64,000 nucleotides of DNA from Fragilaria radians (lineage: Eukaryota > Bacillariophyta > Fragilariophyceae > Fragilariales > Fragilariaceae): NCBI GenBank assembly GCA_900642245.1, contig CAAAJI010000002.1:313070-377069 (forward strand), read 5' to 3'. Positions 34,690 through 47,000 of the stretch are shown in pieces. Position numbers and translations under genes: made by a program. Every line of letters begins with the position of its first letter. Within the stretch, counting starts at the first letter, position 1. A model generated the notes under the pieces. The model had not been told where the DNA came from. It saw only the letters and a program-made list of their open reading frames with translations, and made no database searches.

Positions 34690-35720
34690 GTTTCAATTAC
34701 TTCACATAAAAAAGTGGTATCTTGTTTCAATATTCCTAGTCCGCAAGCTGAAAGAAGAACTTTTTGCAATGAATATTGCAGCAACATTTTCGATGCAGAC
34801 CACAATTGGAAGCTTCACAGCAATTCCAAGATGATCATATTCATCATAGAAAAATCTGAGCTCATTGACTATTTCAGGGATAGCCAAATATGTAGCCTCA
34901 CTACTGAGTAGGGTAACACCGTTTGCCCTTGAGATCTCCAGCTGATAGGCACACCCGACAATAGACTATTAATCTGTTGATATTCTTAGAATTCTCGGTA
35001 TCTCCGGCCCAATCACTTTCGCGGTCATAATACTTGTGGACATCATCTTTATTGACTGGATCCCTCAGTTTCCAAGTTCCATAACCTTTCCTTAAAGATA
35101 ATGTCACTTGATCTCATTGCATGATTCATCCTAGTTTTGATCATGTTTTAGACATTAGAGGCATGCTTTCGAAATAATTCAACAAGCAAGCAGATCATTT
35201 CTCGATCCTTCCGATGACTCTTTTTCATGGTTGTGACTGATCCCATGTTTCAAAAAATTCAAAGTTTATCACCATAATTCGTTTCTGACCAAGGAATAAA
35301 TCATAGGGTGACTTGATACTATCTTTTGTCACTGATATATTGAAATATCATTTGGATGTTGATGCTCATCCCGCCAAAATGCCATGTCAAACTTCAATTT
35401 ATAGTCCAACACAATTTAGCGTCGCTCAGATTTGATCATAAAGTGTCTGAAACTTCTGTTCCACTTTACGAATCCTTTGAGGCGTTTTTGGACCTAAATG
35501 CACAAACTTGATTCTTCCTCCTTTACCTACATTAGTGCATCATAAAAATCGAACCTTCATATCATGAAATTCAGATTCATGATTAGAGATGGAACCTTTT
35601 CCTTCACGGATTACAGTCCTCTTGGAAAAAGTTGTTAGCTAATGTTTAACGACACCCGCCATTTCTAATTCCAGATTATTGCGACGCGAAGCGATACTGC
35701 TCATTATCCATCATTACTCT
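34690..35720 (-). mobile_element. Copia relic with internal deletion: integrase end joined to RNase H
   Basis: On the minus strand, from right to left, the following can be read. Near 35470-35510: VHLGPKTPQRIRKVE and FQTLYDQI, the end of the integrase core. Near 35270-35310: SPYDLFLGQKRIMVINF. Near 35160-35230: KSHRKDREMICLLVELF. At 35107-35060: SLRKGYGTWKL. Then directly ESDWAGDTENSKN (about 35010) and, near 34720-34890, IPEIVNELRFF, DHLGIAVKLPIVV and RTRNIETRYHFF, the RNase H end. The whole reverse transcriptase is missing, and the frames are broken in several places. It has the opposite orientation to the relic at 29.7-31.5 kb. Confidence 0.75.
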
Positions 35721-36814
35721 GTGTCAAAGTCTCCGCATTCTTTGATTTCTCGTATCAGTCGTGTTTGCTCAAAAATTATGTAACAAAAAGTGATCCGTAA
35801 AAAAAACAAATTCATCATGTTACATATGATGGTGCTTTCCTACTTCGCAGTCTCCGTTAAGTTAACCTTGATCAGCCAAGATTCCTTATCCGGAATCAAA
35901 ATATTAGAGCATAGAATCTAGAGTTTTAGTTTGAAGTCTCCAAAAGTTATCGTATAGCTTTGTAAGGAAAATAAATTCAAGAGAGATTTGCCGATTTCAA
36001 TCATCCATTTTATGTCAAACATAGAACACTAACTAATAACCAACTTTTTTAACCATCTTTATTGTGATTTTGAGAATCCAAGAGAGAATCTTAGCATGAG
36101 TGGATGTCCTTACAACTATTTTAGGAATTTAATTACTTTTTATACATGCTTCCTTGAAATTGCATCCTTTGTTGACATATATGTAACTGTAGAGCGAAAA
36201 TCTTCCAATACGACAACACAGCACGAACAATTGTCTATTGTTTCGTCAAAAATGAAGATTTCATTCCGTATCCATTTTTTCGATTACATGTGACTAGGAA
36301 AGTTCTCAAATTCTCAGCTCCAATGGGATATCAACATTTATTCTCTTTATTGTTAAAAATATACTCATTATGACCTCCGGGTTTGTTCCAATTTACTTTT
36401 AAAGCAATATAGTGAATCATATGTGTGTTTCATTTTCTTAAGAGGTTGATGTAGGAATCAGCTCCCTCTTAAATCCTAATTGAAACTGATTATACACTAA
36501 TGGGAAAGAAAGCACATTTCAAAACAGAAATTTTTATACGTAAACCTGAAATATCCGTTTCATGCTGAGGTCTGTTGGAATTCGCTTTCAAATTTTAATT
36601 GTCTGAGAGATCGATGCACTTTGTGATATCTGAAGGATCAATGGTTTTTTAGTTCTCTTTAGGGTTTTCGGTTGTAAAATCGTGTTACCATCCACCATGA
36701 ATTCTTCGAGCAACGAGATTTTTCACTGGATCCGATCCCGCATTTTTCCTCATAATATATATACTAGATCAACTCCTTACCACTTATAATTAATACATTG
36801 ACTCCAAGAATTCC
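35721..36814. other. Upstream region of the short OSCA-like gene
   Basis: Probable promoter side of the plus-strand channel gene. No gene recognised. TATATATA-like sequence lies about 50 bp before the ATG (36758-36766), but a functional TATA box cannot be claimed. Confidence 0.45.
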
Positions 36815-39451
36815 ATGTCGTTGGTTATCGAAACTTTCGATTTCTTTCCTCGAGTCCTTCAAGAGATCAATAATACTGCTTCGGAAACAAATGGTACTCT
36901 AATATCGCCAAATGACTCGGTTGTCATCCGAGAAACTCTTCGAACGTATGGATCAATGTATCTTGTGTTAATCGCTATATACTGCATAGTTCGAACTCAC
37001 TTTCCACGAGCTTACAATGTGAGGAGTTGGGCTCCAGATGTCCAATCAGATTTAGCGAAAGTGTTCTTTGGACCCATAAGTTGGTTTTGGAAGGTTTGGT
37101 TTGTAAGTGACGATGATTTCCGAGTAAATTGTGGTATGGACGCTCTTGGCTTCAGCCGAATTTGGAGATTCGGATTTCGCATGGCGTGCATAGGTATATT
37201 CAATTCCATATGGCTAATGCCTATTTATGGTACTAGTCCCATCGGGAACTCAAATCGTCACATCCAAGATTCATTGTCGATTCTCACTGTAGGGTATATA
37301 CCACCTGGCTCCTCACGATTCCTAGCAACTGTCATAGCTGCATACATCCAGTTTGGATCCATGATGTACCTTCTCCTACAGGAATTTGAATGGTTTACGG
37401 AGAACCGACATAAGTACCTTTCAGCTTTAGAACCGCGGAATTACACTGTCTACGTGAGTCACATACCCTTGGAATATCGATCAAGCGCTAAACTTCTGGA
37501 CTACTTTCGTTCATGCTCTTCCCATGATGCTGTCTTAGAAGCTCATATCGCTCTGAAAATTCCGAATCTAGAAAGGCTGTTTGCAGCTCGGGAGAAAATC
37601 ATCGTGAAACTAGAGCACGCTGTCAATATAGAGGAAATTCTTGGCGAATCTCCCAGTCATAGGAGTCTTTTGACAGGTAGCACAAGGAAAGTTAATTCAA
37701 TAGATGCCTACTCGGATGAGCTGCAAGAGATGAATGAAAAAATAAAAAGCATGATCCTTGATATTGAACAACGAAAAAATTCAATGTCGTTTGCAGAAGA
37801 TTTGGAAGCAGAAGGGGGATCTATTAGGACCCCAGTTCTGAATTCTCAATGGGGGTCGATTGACAACAATTGGGATGAAAGAATGTTCCAAGATTTACCG
37901 TTACAAAATCAAGAAGACATGTTGAGTCAAAAAAGTATTCCCAACGAAGATGACATTTCCCCCTTTGATTTTCCTAGTACTGGCATCTCAAGGCGTGTCG
38001 TAAAAACAGTTAAGACAACAACAGGGAAATTAAAGTCTACTGCAGGAGGTGCTGCCAAAAAAGTGAAATCTGTTGCCGAAGATGCTGCAGCTGCAGGATT
38101 ATCCCTGATATTAAACAATCAGGATGGAGTCCCACGCGAAGCAGGTTTTGTGACATTCAAGACACTTAAATCAACTCAGGCTGCATTGCAACAGATTCAT
38201 CACGAGGTTCCCTTTTGTATGGAGGTTTCCGAGGCTCCACAGCCAGATGATATTTATTGGAGTAATGTTGGTAAATCAAATTATGCGCTACAGGTTGGAC
38301 AACTTACTAGTGTCGCCTTGACTGCGGTTCTGTGTCTCCTTTGGACTATACCCGTGGCTTTTATTTCTGCGTTGACAAAAGTAAATACTCTCAAGGGCAC
38401 TTTACCATTTTTGAAAGATTGGAGCGAGGCTTGGCCTCCATTGGATATTGTTTTAGCTCAACTTGCTCCACTCACATTGATCCTCGTCAAACAATTACTT
38501 CCGTTTCTGTTAAAAGAATTTAGTAAATTGGAGGGGCCAATATCTTCCTCGGTCCTGGAAGCGTCCTTATTCTTCAAACTTGCAATGTTCGAAATCATTC
38601 AAACATTTTTTGTTTCGGCTGTTTCTGGATCAATAACTTCAGCACTAACGAATATTCTCAGGAATCCATCATCTGCTATAGATTTATTGGCAAACAGTAT
38701 TCCCGGACAAAGCTCTTATTTTATGCAAATTTTGTTCGTGCAAACCTTCTTGGGCCAAGGCCTAGAATTGTTACGCGTTACTCCTATTGCCATTGCATTC
38801 CTAAGGTCTAAAGTTGGGCCAAATTTGACAGAGAAGGAGAGAAATACACCATGGTTTGGTATGAGTCCGCTTGCATCACCAGGAGAGTTTGCATTCGCCG
38901 ATGTTGTTTCCAATGGTATTCTTTATTTTTTGGTTGTTTTTGTCTACGGAACGTTGGCCCCTATCACGAATTGGTTTTTGGCATTATGCTTTCTTATTAT
39001 GATTAGCGGTTATCGTAATCAGTTAATTTTCATCTATCCATCGAATCCAGATAGCGGCGGTCAACTTTGGATTCAGTTTTTCGCGATATCGCAAACTTTG
39101 GTTTTAATTGCCCAAATTACTATTTTCGGGTATTTGACGCTGAAAAAGGCAGTCATTGCAGCACCTTGTATGATCCCATTAATCTGCATGACAGTGTTGT
39201 TCAATCTTTACATTCGGCAGCGGCACATTAGGGTATCTCAGCACTTACCTTCTCGCACGGCATTGCAAAAGGATTTGCAAAATTTAAGCTTGGGCCAACT
39301 AAACATGTCCTTTGTTCGAGGGAAGTACTTGCAATCTGCGTTGCAGTCAAAAGAGCCACTTTATCCTGAAAACTTCAGTGTCGCAAGGGAAATTGAGCAG
39401 CTGCAGCTCAAGTTTATGACACCGCCTGGCTCAGAAGCAGAGTTCGAATGA
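36815..39451 (+). CDS. OSCA/CSC1-like membrane channel (DUF221 family), short paralogue
   Basis: This is a single-exon gene of 878 residues. After an N-terminal membrane segment (about residues 48-65) it has SDDDFRVNCGMDALGFSRI (94-112) and two more helices. NYTVYVSHIPLEYRSSAKLL leads into the cytosolic RRM-like domain. The middle insert is shorter than in the paralogue at 25602-28982 and holds a Lys/Ala-rich helix (KLKSTAGGAAKKVKSVAED). NNQDGVPREAGFVTFKTL (around 434) and APQPDDIYWSNVGKS (around 475) precede the multi-helix pore region (about 490-800). The two copies are clearly homologous along most of their length (for example QTFFVSA, DLLANSxPxxxxYF, LVxTFxGQGLxLLR). The family works as mechanically or osmotically gated cation channels. 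The C-terminus is short and acidic (PPGSEAEFE). Confidence 0.9.
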   Translation: MSLVIETFDFFPRVLQEINNTASETNGTLISPNDSVVIRETLRTYGSMYLVLIAIYCIVRTHFPRAYNVRSWAPDVQSDLAKVFFGPISWFWKVWFVSDDDFRVNCGMDALGFSRIWRFGFRMACIGIFNSIWLMPIYGTSPIGNSNRHIQDSLSILTVGYIPPGSSRFLATVIAAYIQFGSMMYLLLQEFEWFTENRHKYLSALEPRNYTVYVSHIPLEYRSSAKLLDYFRSCSSHDAVLEAHIALKIPNLERLFAAREKIIVKLEHAVNIEEILGESPSHRSLLTGSTRKVNSIDAYSDELQEMNEKIKSMILDIEQRKNSMSFAEDLEAEGGSIRTPVLNSQWGSIDNNWDERMFQDLPLQNQEDMLSQKSIPNEDDISPFDFPSTGISRRVVKTVKTTTGKLKSTAGGAAKKVKSVAEDAAAAGLSLILNNQDGVPREAGFVTFKTLKSTQAALQQIHHEVPFCMEVSEAPQPDDIYWSNVGKSNYALQVGQLTSVALTAVLCLLWTIPVAFISALTKVNTLKGTLPFLKDWSEAWPPLDIVLAQLAPLTLILVKQLLPFLLKEFSKLEGPISSSVLEASLFFKLAMFEIIQTFFVSAVSGSITSALTNILRNPSSAIDLLANSIPGQSSYFMQILFVQTFLGQGLELLRVTPIAIAFLRSKVGPNLTEKERNTPWFGMSPLASPGEFAFADVVSNGILYFLVVFVYGTLAPITNWFLALCFLIMISGYRNQLIFIYPSNPDSGGQLWIQFFAISQTLVLIAQITIFGYLTLKKAVIAAPCMIPLICMTVLFNLYIRQRHIRVSQHLPSRTALQKDLQNLSLGQLNMSFVRGKYLQSALQSKEPLYPENFSVAREIEQLQLKFMTPPGSEAEFE

Positions 39452-40695
39452 AAAGCCGAACGTTTTCATAAAAATCATGAATGCAGTGTTGCATTAGTAT
39501 ATTATGTATTGAAAGTCTTAATAATTTATAGTATTTGACTATTTCTTTGTCTAAGACGAATCTATGCTGTCGCACAGTTTATTTGGAAAATAAACAAAGG
39601 GAATATAATGCTTTGCCTCTTCAGAGGTGGGGGATAACAAATAGTAATGACAAAAAAGCTATTTCAAGTAACTCGTGAATGAATTGCAAATTTGATGTTT
39701 TGAAAGACAAATGAAAACAATTTTATAATTTGATTGAATCTTTTATTCTCCAACTCGTTACAAGATTTGAAAGTAAGATTCATTCCCAAACAATAGATGG
39801 TTAGTTCAATATCAATTGAAGACATTGTTTTGGGCAACCACTATTATCAATATGCATACATTCAAATAAAAGAGTATAAGATGCTTAGTAGCAAACGTGA
39901 ATATGTCTAGTACTGCTGGTACATAAGTAAAAATAGAAATGTATATATACCTCTGAAAGGCAATAGAAGCATAGCTGCCTAAAAACACTTAGTTTTCCTA
40001 AAGTAACTTTTAGGTGGAAAGCATGGACAATGCTTTCTCAACCAAATTTGACAACTTTGATGATAATCACACCTTTATCTCAGCCATTTGAATCTCGTTA
40101 TACTCCAAGTCATACATTTCAAATTATACCTTAACTTACACCGCATGCGTGAAGCATTGAGCACAGCCCAATATCCGCTTCCCTCGAATAGAAGTATCTT
40201 CCTTATCTTGTATTACTATCTGATATAAATAATGCAAATTTTGAGATTATGATGAACTCGTCGTTTCTAATATGTTTTCCAAAATATCCATAGCTCTGTA
40301 AACTTCCTTATCTTGTTGTTAATTTGTCCAAAATAAAAATAAGCAATAAGAATTATTTGCAGAATTAGTCATTATCAAAATGCTTTCAGTTCACAGTCTG
40401 ACATAAATTGAAGCACAATAATAAGATCCCCAACCATCTGCCATCGAAAACTCTCATGATTTTTGAACCGCAATACCTAAAACCAAATTTTATCTTCGTC
40501 TAAGCGCAATACCATAGAGTTTAATTTCAAGAAAACCGCGGGTGAATTTGGAAGTTTAAATTTTGGACCTGCTGGCACGCGACGAATCTGGATAACAACG
40601 ACAATTTCAGCGCGCACCTGATATCATTGCCCTTCTTATGTGCTGCAGTCAGTAGAAATTAATCCCAAAGACAATAATTTGAAATATATTGCACC
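39452..40695. other. Intergenic; no gene seen
   Basis: AT-rich spacer between two plus-strand genes. Nothing recognised. Confidence 0.55.
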
Positions 40696-42126
40696 ATGAT
40701 TACTTCACTTTTGGGTATACACAAAGATTCACAATCGCGACAATTATCCCAGACACCGATGAAAGCATTAAAAAGAAAATCACGGAGATTTCATCGCAAG
40801 CGTAAAGGTGATGCATCAACCGAAACAGAGGTTGGAGATGTAGTAAAACAGCCTTCTCTTTCTTTCGCCTTCTCTGATGAGAGCATATCAGTTTGTGAGA
40901 CCGCACAAGGAGTTGAACTTGCACTTGATTTGAATGCTTCAGGTGAAAAGACTTTGAATCTGGATCTCCTCCATTACATGAATTTTGTAAAACAAGCTAG
41001 CAAGACGCATCTTTGTCAGTTCTCAACCAAATACACTCTCTTGTCAACGAAACCAAAAAGCCACTACAAGTCAAATTTCTCATCGAATCATCGAATACCC
41101 CTAGGCCATCCGAAAAGTAATGCTTCTCTGGAGGATGATTTTTCTTTGCTTCAATCTCATACAGTCCGTGATGAGTTAACTTCTGTGCAAGAGGAAATTA
41201 ATAAGCTTAAAGCCGAAATACAAAATGTTGAAGATGATCGTATGGATTTAGAGCACGAGTACCTAAAGATCCCTAATTTAAGTACCGATCTACCATTTTG
41301 GGATCCTGATTGCTATCTTAAATTTATGTCTCCTAAATCAAAAGAGTACCAGGAATTACTTCGCTTGCGAGGAAACTCCTTTACTGTCCACCTACAATCC
41401 GCAAAGACGCTAGAATCACTGTATTCCAATCTTTCTACTACCAACTCAGCCTCAAAAATCAATGATATGCGGTTGAAATCAGCAAAAACGATTCTTGCGG
41501 ACACTCTCGTTGCTCATCTATGTCTACATCCTGGAGGTCGGTCTAGTAGCGCTTTCTTTTTGCGCACAGACAACGCTGTTTCACTCGGTTATATTCCTCC
41601 GCTTCTATTTTCACGTATGAAAAAGCACAATTTTCAGAGACAAGAAGTGACTTATTTGTCGGTTGGCCCTAACGGAAACTATTTCTGTAACTTTTCCTCG
41701 GGTCATGTTTGGTGGGGCGCTGGCGACCCTGACTTTCATGCAATAGCACAGGACTGGCACATACATAGAGTGGCTTTTGGGGAGTCAAAAAAACTTAAGA
41801 AGCAAAAACGTTTATCGAGTTGGATTATCGTCGGTAGGGATGGACGCGTGGCTTTTAAAAATCTTCCGAAACGATTAACAAATCTATTATGCTCACGTTT
41901 GGCGGATCAAGCAGCACCAGCTGAGATTTCTCTAGGCTCTGATGGGGCTTACTTCATTCGATTTCTTGATGGAAGTATTGACTACTGTCTGCCGTCTTCT
42001 ATTGCTGATGTTTGTCATGAAATCCAAGGTAAAGGCGGTACAATTACAAACGTTTTGCTTCATCCACAACTTCCAAAGCAATTTATTATTCGCCACACTG
42101 ACTTAAAGGTGACAAACAAGTCATAG
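40696..42126 (+). CDS. Hypothetical protein with coiled coil and C-terminal beta-type repeats
   Basis: This is a single-exon gene of 476 residues. The N-terminus is very basic (residues 23-38, KALKRKSRRFHRKRKG), which suggests nuclear localisation or nucleic-acid contact. A coiled coil is likely at 157-190 (DELTSVQEEINKLKAEIQ onwards). The C-terminal half has a repeated unit of about 45-50 residues with the core G-x-[DN]-G-x-[YVW]-F-x-x-F-x-x-G. It occurs at 318-341 (LSVGPNGNYFCNFSSGHVWW), in weaker form at 374-391 (IIVGRDGRVAFKNLP), and at 408-432 (ISLGSDGAYFIRFLDGS). Such units occur in several uncharacterised algal and stramenopile proteins, sometimes beside kinase domains. No catalytic domain is visible. 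No signal peptide or membrane helix is seen. The role is unknown; a scaffolding part for the repeat region is a guess. Confidence 0.8.
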   Translation: MITSLLGIHKDSQSRQLSQTPMKALKRKSRRFHRKRKGDASTETEVGDVVKQPSLSFAFSDESISVCETAQGVELALDLNASGEKTLNLDLLHYMNFVKQASKTHLCQFSTKYTLLSTKPKSHYKSNFSSNHRIPLGHPKSNASLEDDFSLLQSHTVRDELTSVQEEINKLKAEIQNVEDDRMDLEHEYLKIPNLSTDLPFWDPDCYLKFMSPKSKEYQELLRLRGNSFTVHLQSAKTLESLYSNLSTTNSASKINDMRLKSAKTILADTLVAHLCLHPGGRSSSAFFLRTDNAVSLGYIPPLLFSRMKKHNFQRQEVTYLSVGPNGNYFCNFSSGHVWWGAGDPDFHAIAQDWHIHRVAFGESKKLKKQKRLSSWIIVGRDGRVAFKNLPKRLTNLLCSRLADQAAPAEISLGSDGAYFIRFLDGSIDYCLPSSIADVCHEIQGKGGTITNVLLHPQLPKQFIIRHTDLKVTNKS

Positions 42127-44009
42127 ATAGGTGCAGAGAGTATGTTCAAATTAACTATCATACCTAAGTACACTTGACAGACTTTAGTACAAAGCAATCG
42201 GTACTAGAGCCGATTCCGGAATAAAGATTTCCATTTCTAGAATGTTAGGAAATGTACATGTCAAGAATTTTCAAGTAGAAGGTAAAAACATCGTTGCATC
42301 AAAAATAGAGTTTGAAATTTCCTTCCGGATCATATTTCTCGACAGTACTATCAAACGCAAAACAATGACTTGGACGAATGGCAAATAATTGGAAGTTTTT
42401 GAGCTATCATCTAGACATGGAGCCTGGGCACTGATTTGACTCTTTAGAGATAAGATGATTCACAATGATTCGTATGAATTATGATGTATTGGCAAGTAGA
42501 AATTGATTGTAACTTAATCGTGCTTTACCTAGGATACTTCTTGTTGGATGATTATCTGAGTACGCGGGGAAAAAATTATAGGAAAAGTGAAGCATTTGAA
42601 AGCATTCCAAGTGACTGCCATTGTAATTCTAGCATCCGGCAATGACTTCAAACAGGAAAAGCAAAAGGCATCCAGAACTTTCTGGTTTCCAAAAAGAAAA
42701 AATAGGGAGAAGTCAGTATCAGACTTCTGTCAGTTGTTATTGTAGAAGCGGCTAATTGTTTCGTATGGGAAGCTATGGTCAGAAAGATCATTGGAACAAG
42801 AAGGATATCAAATGGTAAGACTTAATTTTTTCTGCCAATAAGTTACATGGATTAACAACAACTAGAAAAATCACAATCTGTGTGAGAGCAATGAAAGCCC
42901 CCTAGCATTATTGAGCTTACCAGAGAACACTTACCATTGTATTGTATCTTCCACATGTTATCGGCAAAGGCTGTTCAGGATTATCGGAGCCACTGCTAAG
43001 TTGCATGCAGCCTTTACATCAGTATTCCTAGATTTCTCAATTAATATATCCTCACATTTTGACATTAATGGTGACGCTGAAAATCGAGTGTAAATTCAAG
43101 CAGGCCTTAGACGCGATATCGTTAAGGCTTAGGCAGCAAAAAGTCATAGGCCACATGCAAATAAAATGCCAAGGAGGGAGTATAAAGGTGTAGTCAATAT
43201 GTAGGTGTCATATGGCTACTAAAATAAACGAATAGAGATCGATGTTGAGTTTGACCATATGGATGACTTCCCTATCCAAGTTAATAGGTGACATCTTGTC
43301 TGGTAGATGATTAAGAATATTTTCCATGTAGATATATAATCCAAAAACGAAAGCAAATCTTTATCAGAAAATCTTTTAACAAAGAATTTATGATTTATTT
43401 GCATGCATATAAATCTGCGACCATTTGTTGATAGAAGCCCTGGGAATTAAAACATCAGAAGATTGGGAAGCTATATTTTGCTGAGTCTAAACCTAGACTT
43501 CGAGATTCCCCCATTCGTTGGTTGACCTGACCAACCCAAATAGAAAATTCTGAGTTGGGACTCATACCACATGGAATAAAGAAAATGCAATTTTTTGGTA
43601 GAGCAGAATTTCGAAAATGCAATACAATCGGTTTTTATTTGTAAGGATTCCCTAACTCAACCTCTGTTTCAAGTGATACCTCGTGAATTTTGTGTTCTAT
43701 TGCAGTATTGCATGTATACGAAATTTCAGTACAAGGAGAAAAGAATATCAAAGGGGTCACTGAAATCTCAGTTTCCCTATTTCCTGGTAGTACTGCTAAC
43801 GTAACTTTCAGGATTTTTTATCCACCTGAAAACCACACGCTAGTATTCTTCCCAATTTTCGTCAGAATATCCTGCTCGCAACATATTTATTCTTATCTAA
43901 AAATCAAATCTTGTTCTTTTTGGATTAGTCATCTTAGAAAAAGCAAGCATTGAAGCAAATAGGATTGTAAACGAAAGAGGAATCTGCTTACTTCATCCTT
44001 TAAATAAAT
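42127..44009. other. Intergenic; possible copia scrap
   Basis: At 43548-43585 (+) the phrase SELGLIPHGIKKM faintly resembles the copia RT entry (KFGLQVPKGIKNA at 14.85 kb). Otherwise nothing is recognised. The last few hundred bases should include the GOGAT promoter. Confidence 0.35.
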
Positions 44010-47000
44010 ATGATTTCCAGTGCTGCTCGTCGTGCTATCAACAGAGTATCTATAGCTACTCGTCATGCGCGATCCGTCCGTCTTGTGACTTCTACGTTAG
44101 GTCCACTTCGCCGCTTTCCTCTTCAGTGTTCCGCACGTTTGCCATATACAACCGAACGTGTAGTTGAATTTCGTTCGGGACGTCGATCTACTCCAACTCT
44201 TTATGATGGATCACGCGAAACAGAGAATTGCGGTGTAGGATTGGTGGCGTCCTTGAAGTCGATAGCATCACGTCGTGTTGTCGAAGACGCAGATGAAATG
44301 TTGGTACGCATGTCTCATCGTGGTGGATGTGGATGTGATCCAGCATCTGGAGATGGAGCAGGTGAGGTGTAATTGGGTTTTTCTTATTTTTCGGTGTCTC
44401 ACTGGTTTGGATTACGACTTGTTGATTATCTTCAATCTTTATTTTCTCAACAAGTTGCTTTCGATTTTTTTAATCTATAGGTGTTCTTTTTGGCATGCCG
44501 GACTCTTTCATGAGGGCAAAGGCGTTGGAACTCTTCAACTACAAGCTTCCTAAAGTTGGAAATTATGCTGTCTCAAACGTCTTCTTTCCTCATGCCAACT
44601 TCAAAGCACTTGAAGATTGCAAGAGCATTCTTGAAAGACTATGCCATGAAAGAGGCTTGAAAGTAGTGGGTTGGCGACCTGTTCCTGTCGATAACTCTAT
44701 GTTAGGAAAGGACCCACTGGATACTGAACCCATAACTGAGCAACTTTTCGTAGCACATTCGGGACAGTATCAAAATCGAAGCTTTGAACAAGAGTTGATG
44801 CGAATCCGTAAAATGGCTGAAGATGAAGCAGCCGCTATGCTAGGGCCTGAGAGTGGCTTCTATATCAACTCCCTGACAAGCCACACTATTACATACAAGG
44901 GTCAGTTGACCCCAGAACAAGTGTCGCAATATTATCTAGATTTGAAAGATCCTACTTTTATTTCTCACATGGGACTTGTACACTCTCGCTTCAGTACCAA
45001 CACGTTTCCTTCATGGGAGAGAGCTCAACCTATCCGGATGATGTGCCACAATGGAGAAATCAATACTCTACGAGGAAACAAAAACTGGATGTATTCACGT
45101 GGAGGCATCATGGAATCAGAAATTTATGGTGATGACACGATGCACCTCCTTCCTGCGACCTCAGACTACATGAGTGACTCAGGCAACTTCGATTCCGTAC
45201 TAGAGCTCTTGACAAAAGCTTCAAATAGATCCCTGCCTGAAGCTGTGATGATGATGATACCTGAAGCTTGGCAAGACAATGACAACTTGACAGATACCAA
45301 GAAAGCTTTTTACGAGTATAACTCTTGTGTCATGGAACCGTGGGACGGTCCTGCAATGGTGGCATTTACCGACGGCCGCTATATTGGCGCGACCTTGGAT
45401 CGAAATGGTCTTCGACCATCTCGATATTATGTCACTAAGGACGACCATGTAATGTTATCATCGGAAATAGGAGTCTGTCCAGACCTCCCAGATTCTGAGG
45501 TTAAGATTAAACATCGTCTTGAACCTGGTAAAATGTTTTTGGTTGATTTTGAGACTCAGCGCATAGTCCCAGACAACGAAATCAAGGAACAAGTTGCTGC
45601 GGAACGACCGTATGAAGAGTGGGTGAAAAAAGGCATGGTCGACTTGGACAAGTGGACCAAGGCTCAGGCTACCTCTCGTAGCAAGATGGATTTCAATCAT
45701 ACAAATCGCAAGCTTAACATGTTTGGTTATACATCAGAAAAGCTTGATATGCTTCTCTTGCCAATGGCTGTTGGTGGAAAAGAAGCTCTTGGATCAATGG
45801 GAAACGATGCAGCATTAGCCGTTTTGTCTGATAAGCCACGGCAAGTATTCGACTATTTTAAGCAACTCTTTGCTCAAGTTACTAATCCTCCTATCGACCC
45901 AATTCGAGAAGAAATCGTCATGTCGCTAGTCTGCCCAGTTGGACCTGAAGGGAACTTATTATCTGACCCATCCCCGCAGCATTGTCATAGACTAGTTGTC
46001 CGGCATCCTGTTTTAACTCTCGAAGAAATGCAAACGCTCAAAAACTCAGAATACGTCAATGCAGATTTCAAATTCAAAACAAGTGTCATTGATACTACTT
46101 TTCCTGCGGGAAGTGGCCCAGATGGGATGCTGCAAGCCTTGGAGCGAATTTGCCATGAAGCTGCTGAGAGCATTCAGGGAAACTTTGGGGAACTAGGAGC
46201 ACACGCTGTTTGCCTCTCGGACCAACTGGCGGGTCCAGACCGTATTGCTCTTCCATCTCTTTTGGCAGTTGGTGCAGTCCATCAACATCTACTCAAAACC
46301 AAGCAACGACCTAAGGCTGCTATCTTCGCTGAAGTAGGTGATGCTAAAGAAGTACATGACTATGCAACGCTGTTTGGGTATGGATGTGATGGCGTTTGTC
46401 CTTACATGGCGTATGAAGCAATCTGTAAAATGAACAGTGATGGACTAGTTGAGGCTACGGCGAAACGTGAATTTACGGATGACGAACTCATTACGAACTA
46501 TAGAAATGCTGCAGCCAAGGGACTTCTTAAAGTTATGAGTAAAATGGGAATCTCAACCCTGCAGAGCTACAAGGGCGCGCAAGTTTTCGAGGCTGTTGGT
46601 TTGGCAGATGAGATCGTCGATCGCTGTTTCACTGGTACCACGACGCGCATTCAAGGAACCGGATTTGAAGCGTTATACCGTGACCTTGAACGGTTCCACG
46701 AAGCAGGATTCAAATCTTCTTCTGGTCTGGTGCAGAGCGATGGTCAGTTCCATTATCGAGATGGGGGTGAAGCGCATCTCAATACACCGGCTGGAATGGT
46801 AAACCTACAAATTGCCGGTCGAACTAATTCTCGCGAAGCGTACAAGGAATTTGCGCGATTAACCAACGAGCAAAACAAAAAAGTTACATTACGAGGCCAA
46901 CTTAAGTTTAAATTTGATCCAGCGCGAGCGTTGCCTTTGGACGAAGTTGAACCCGCTAGTCAAATAGTAAAGCGATTTGCTTCAGGTGCTATGTCTCTTG

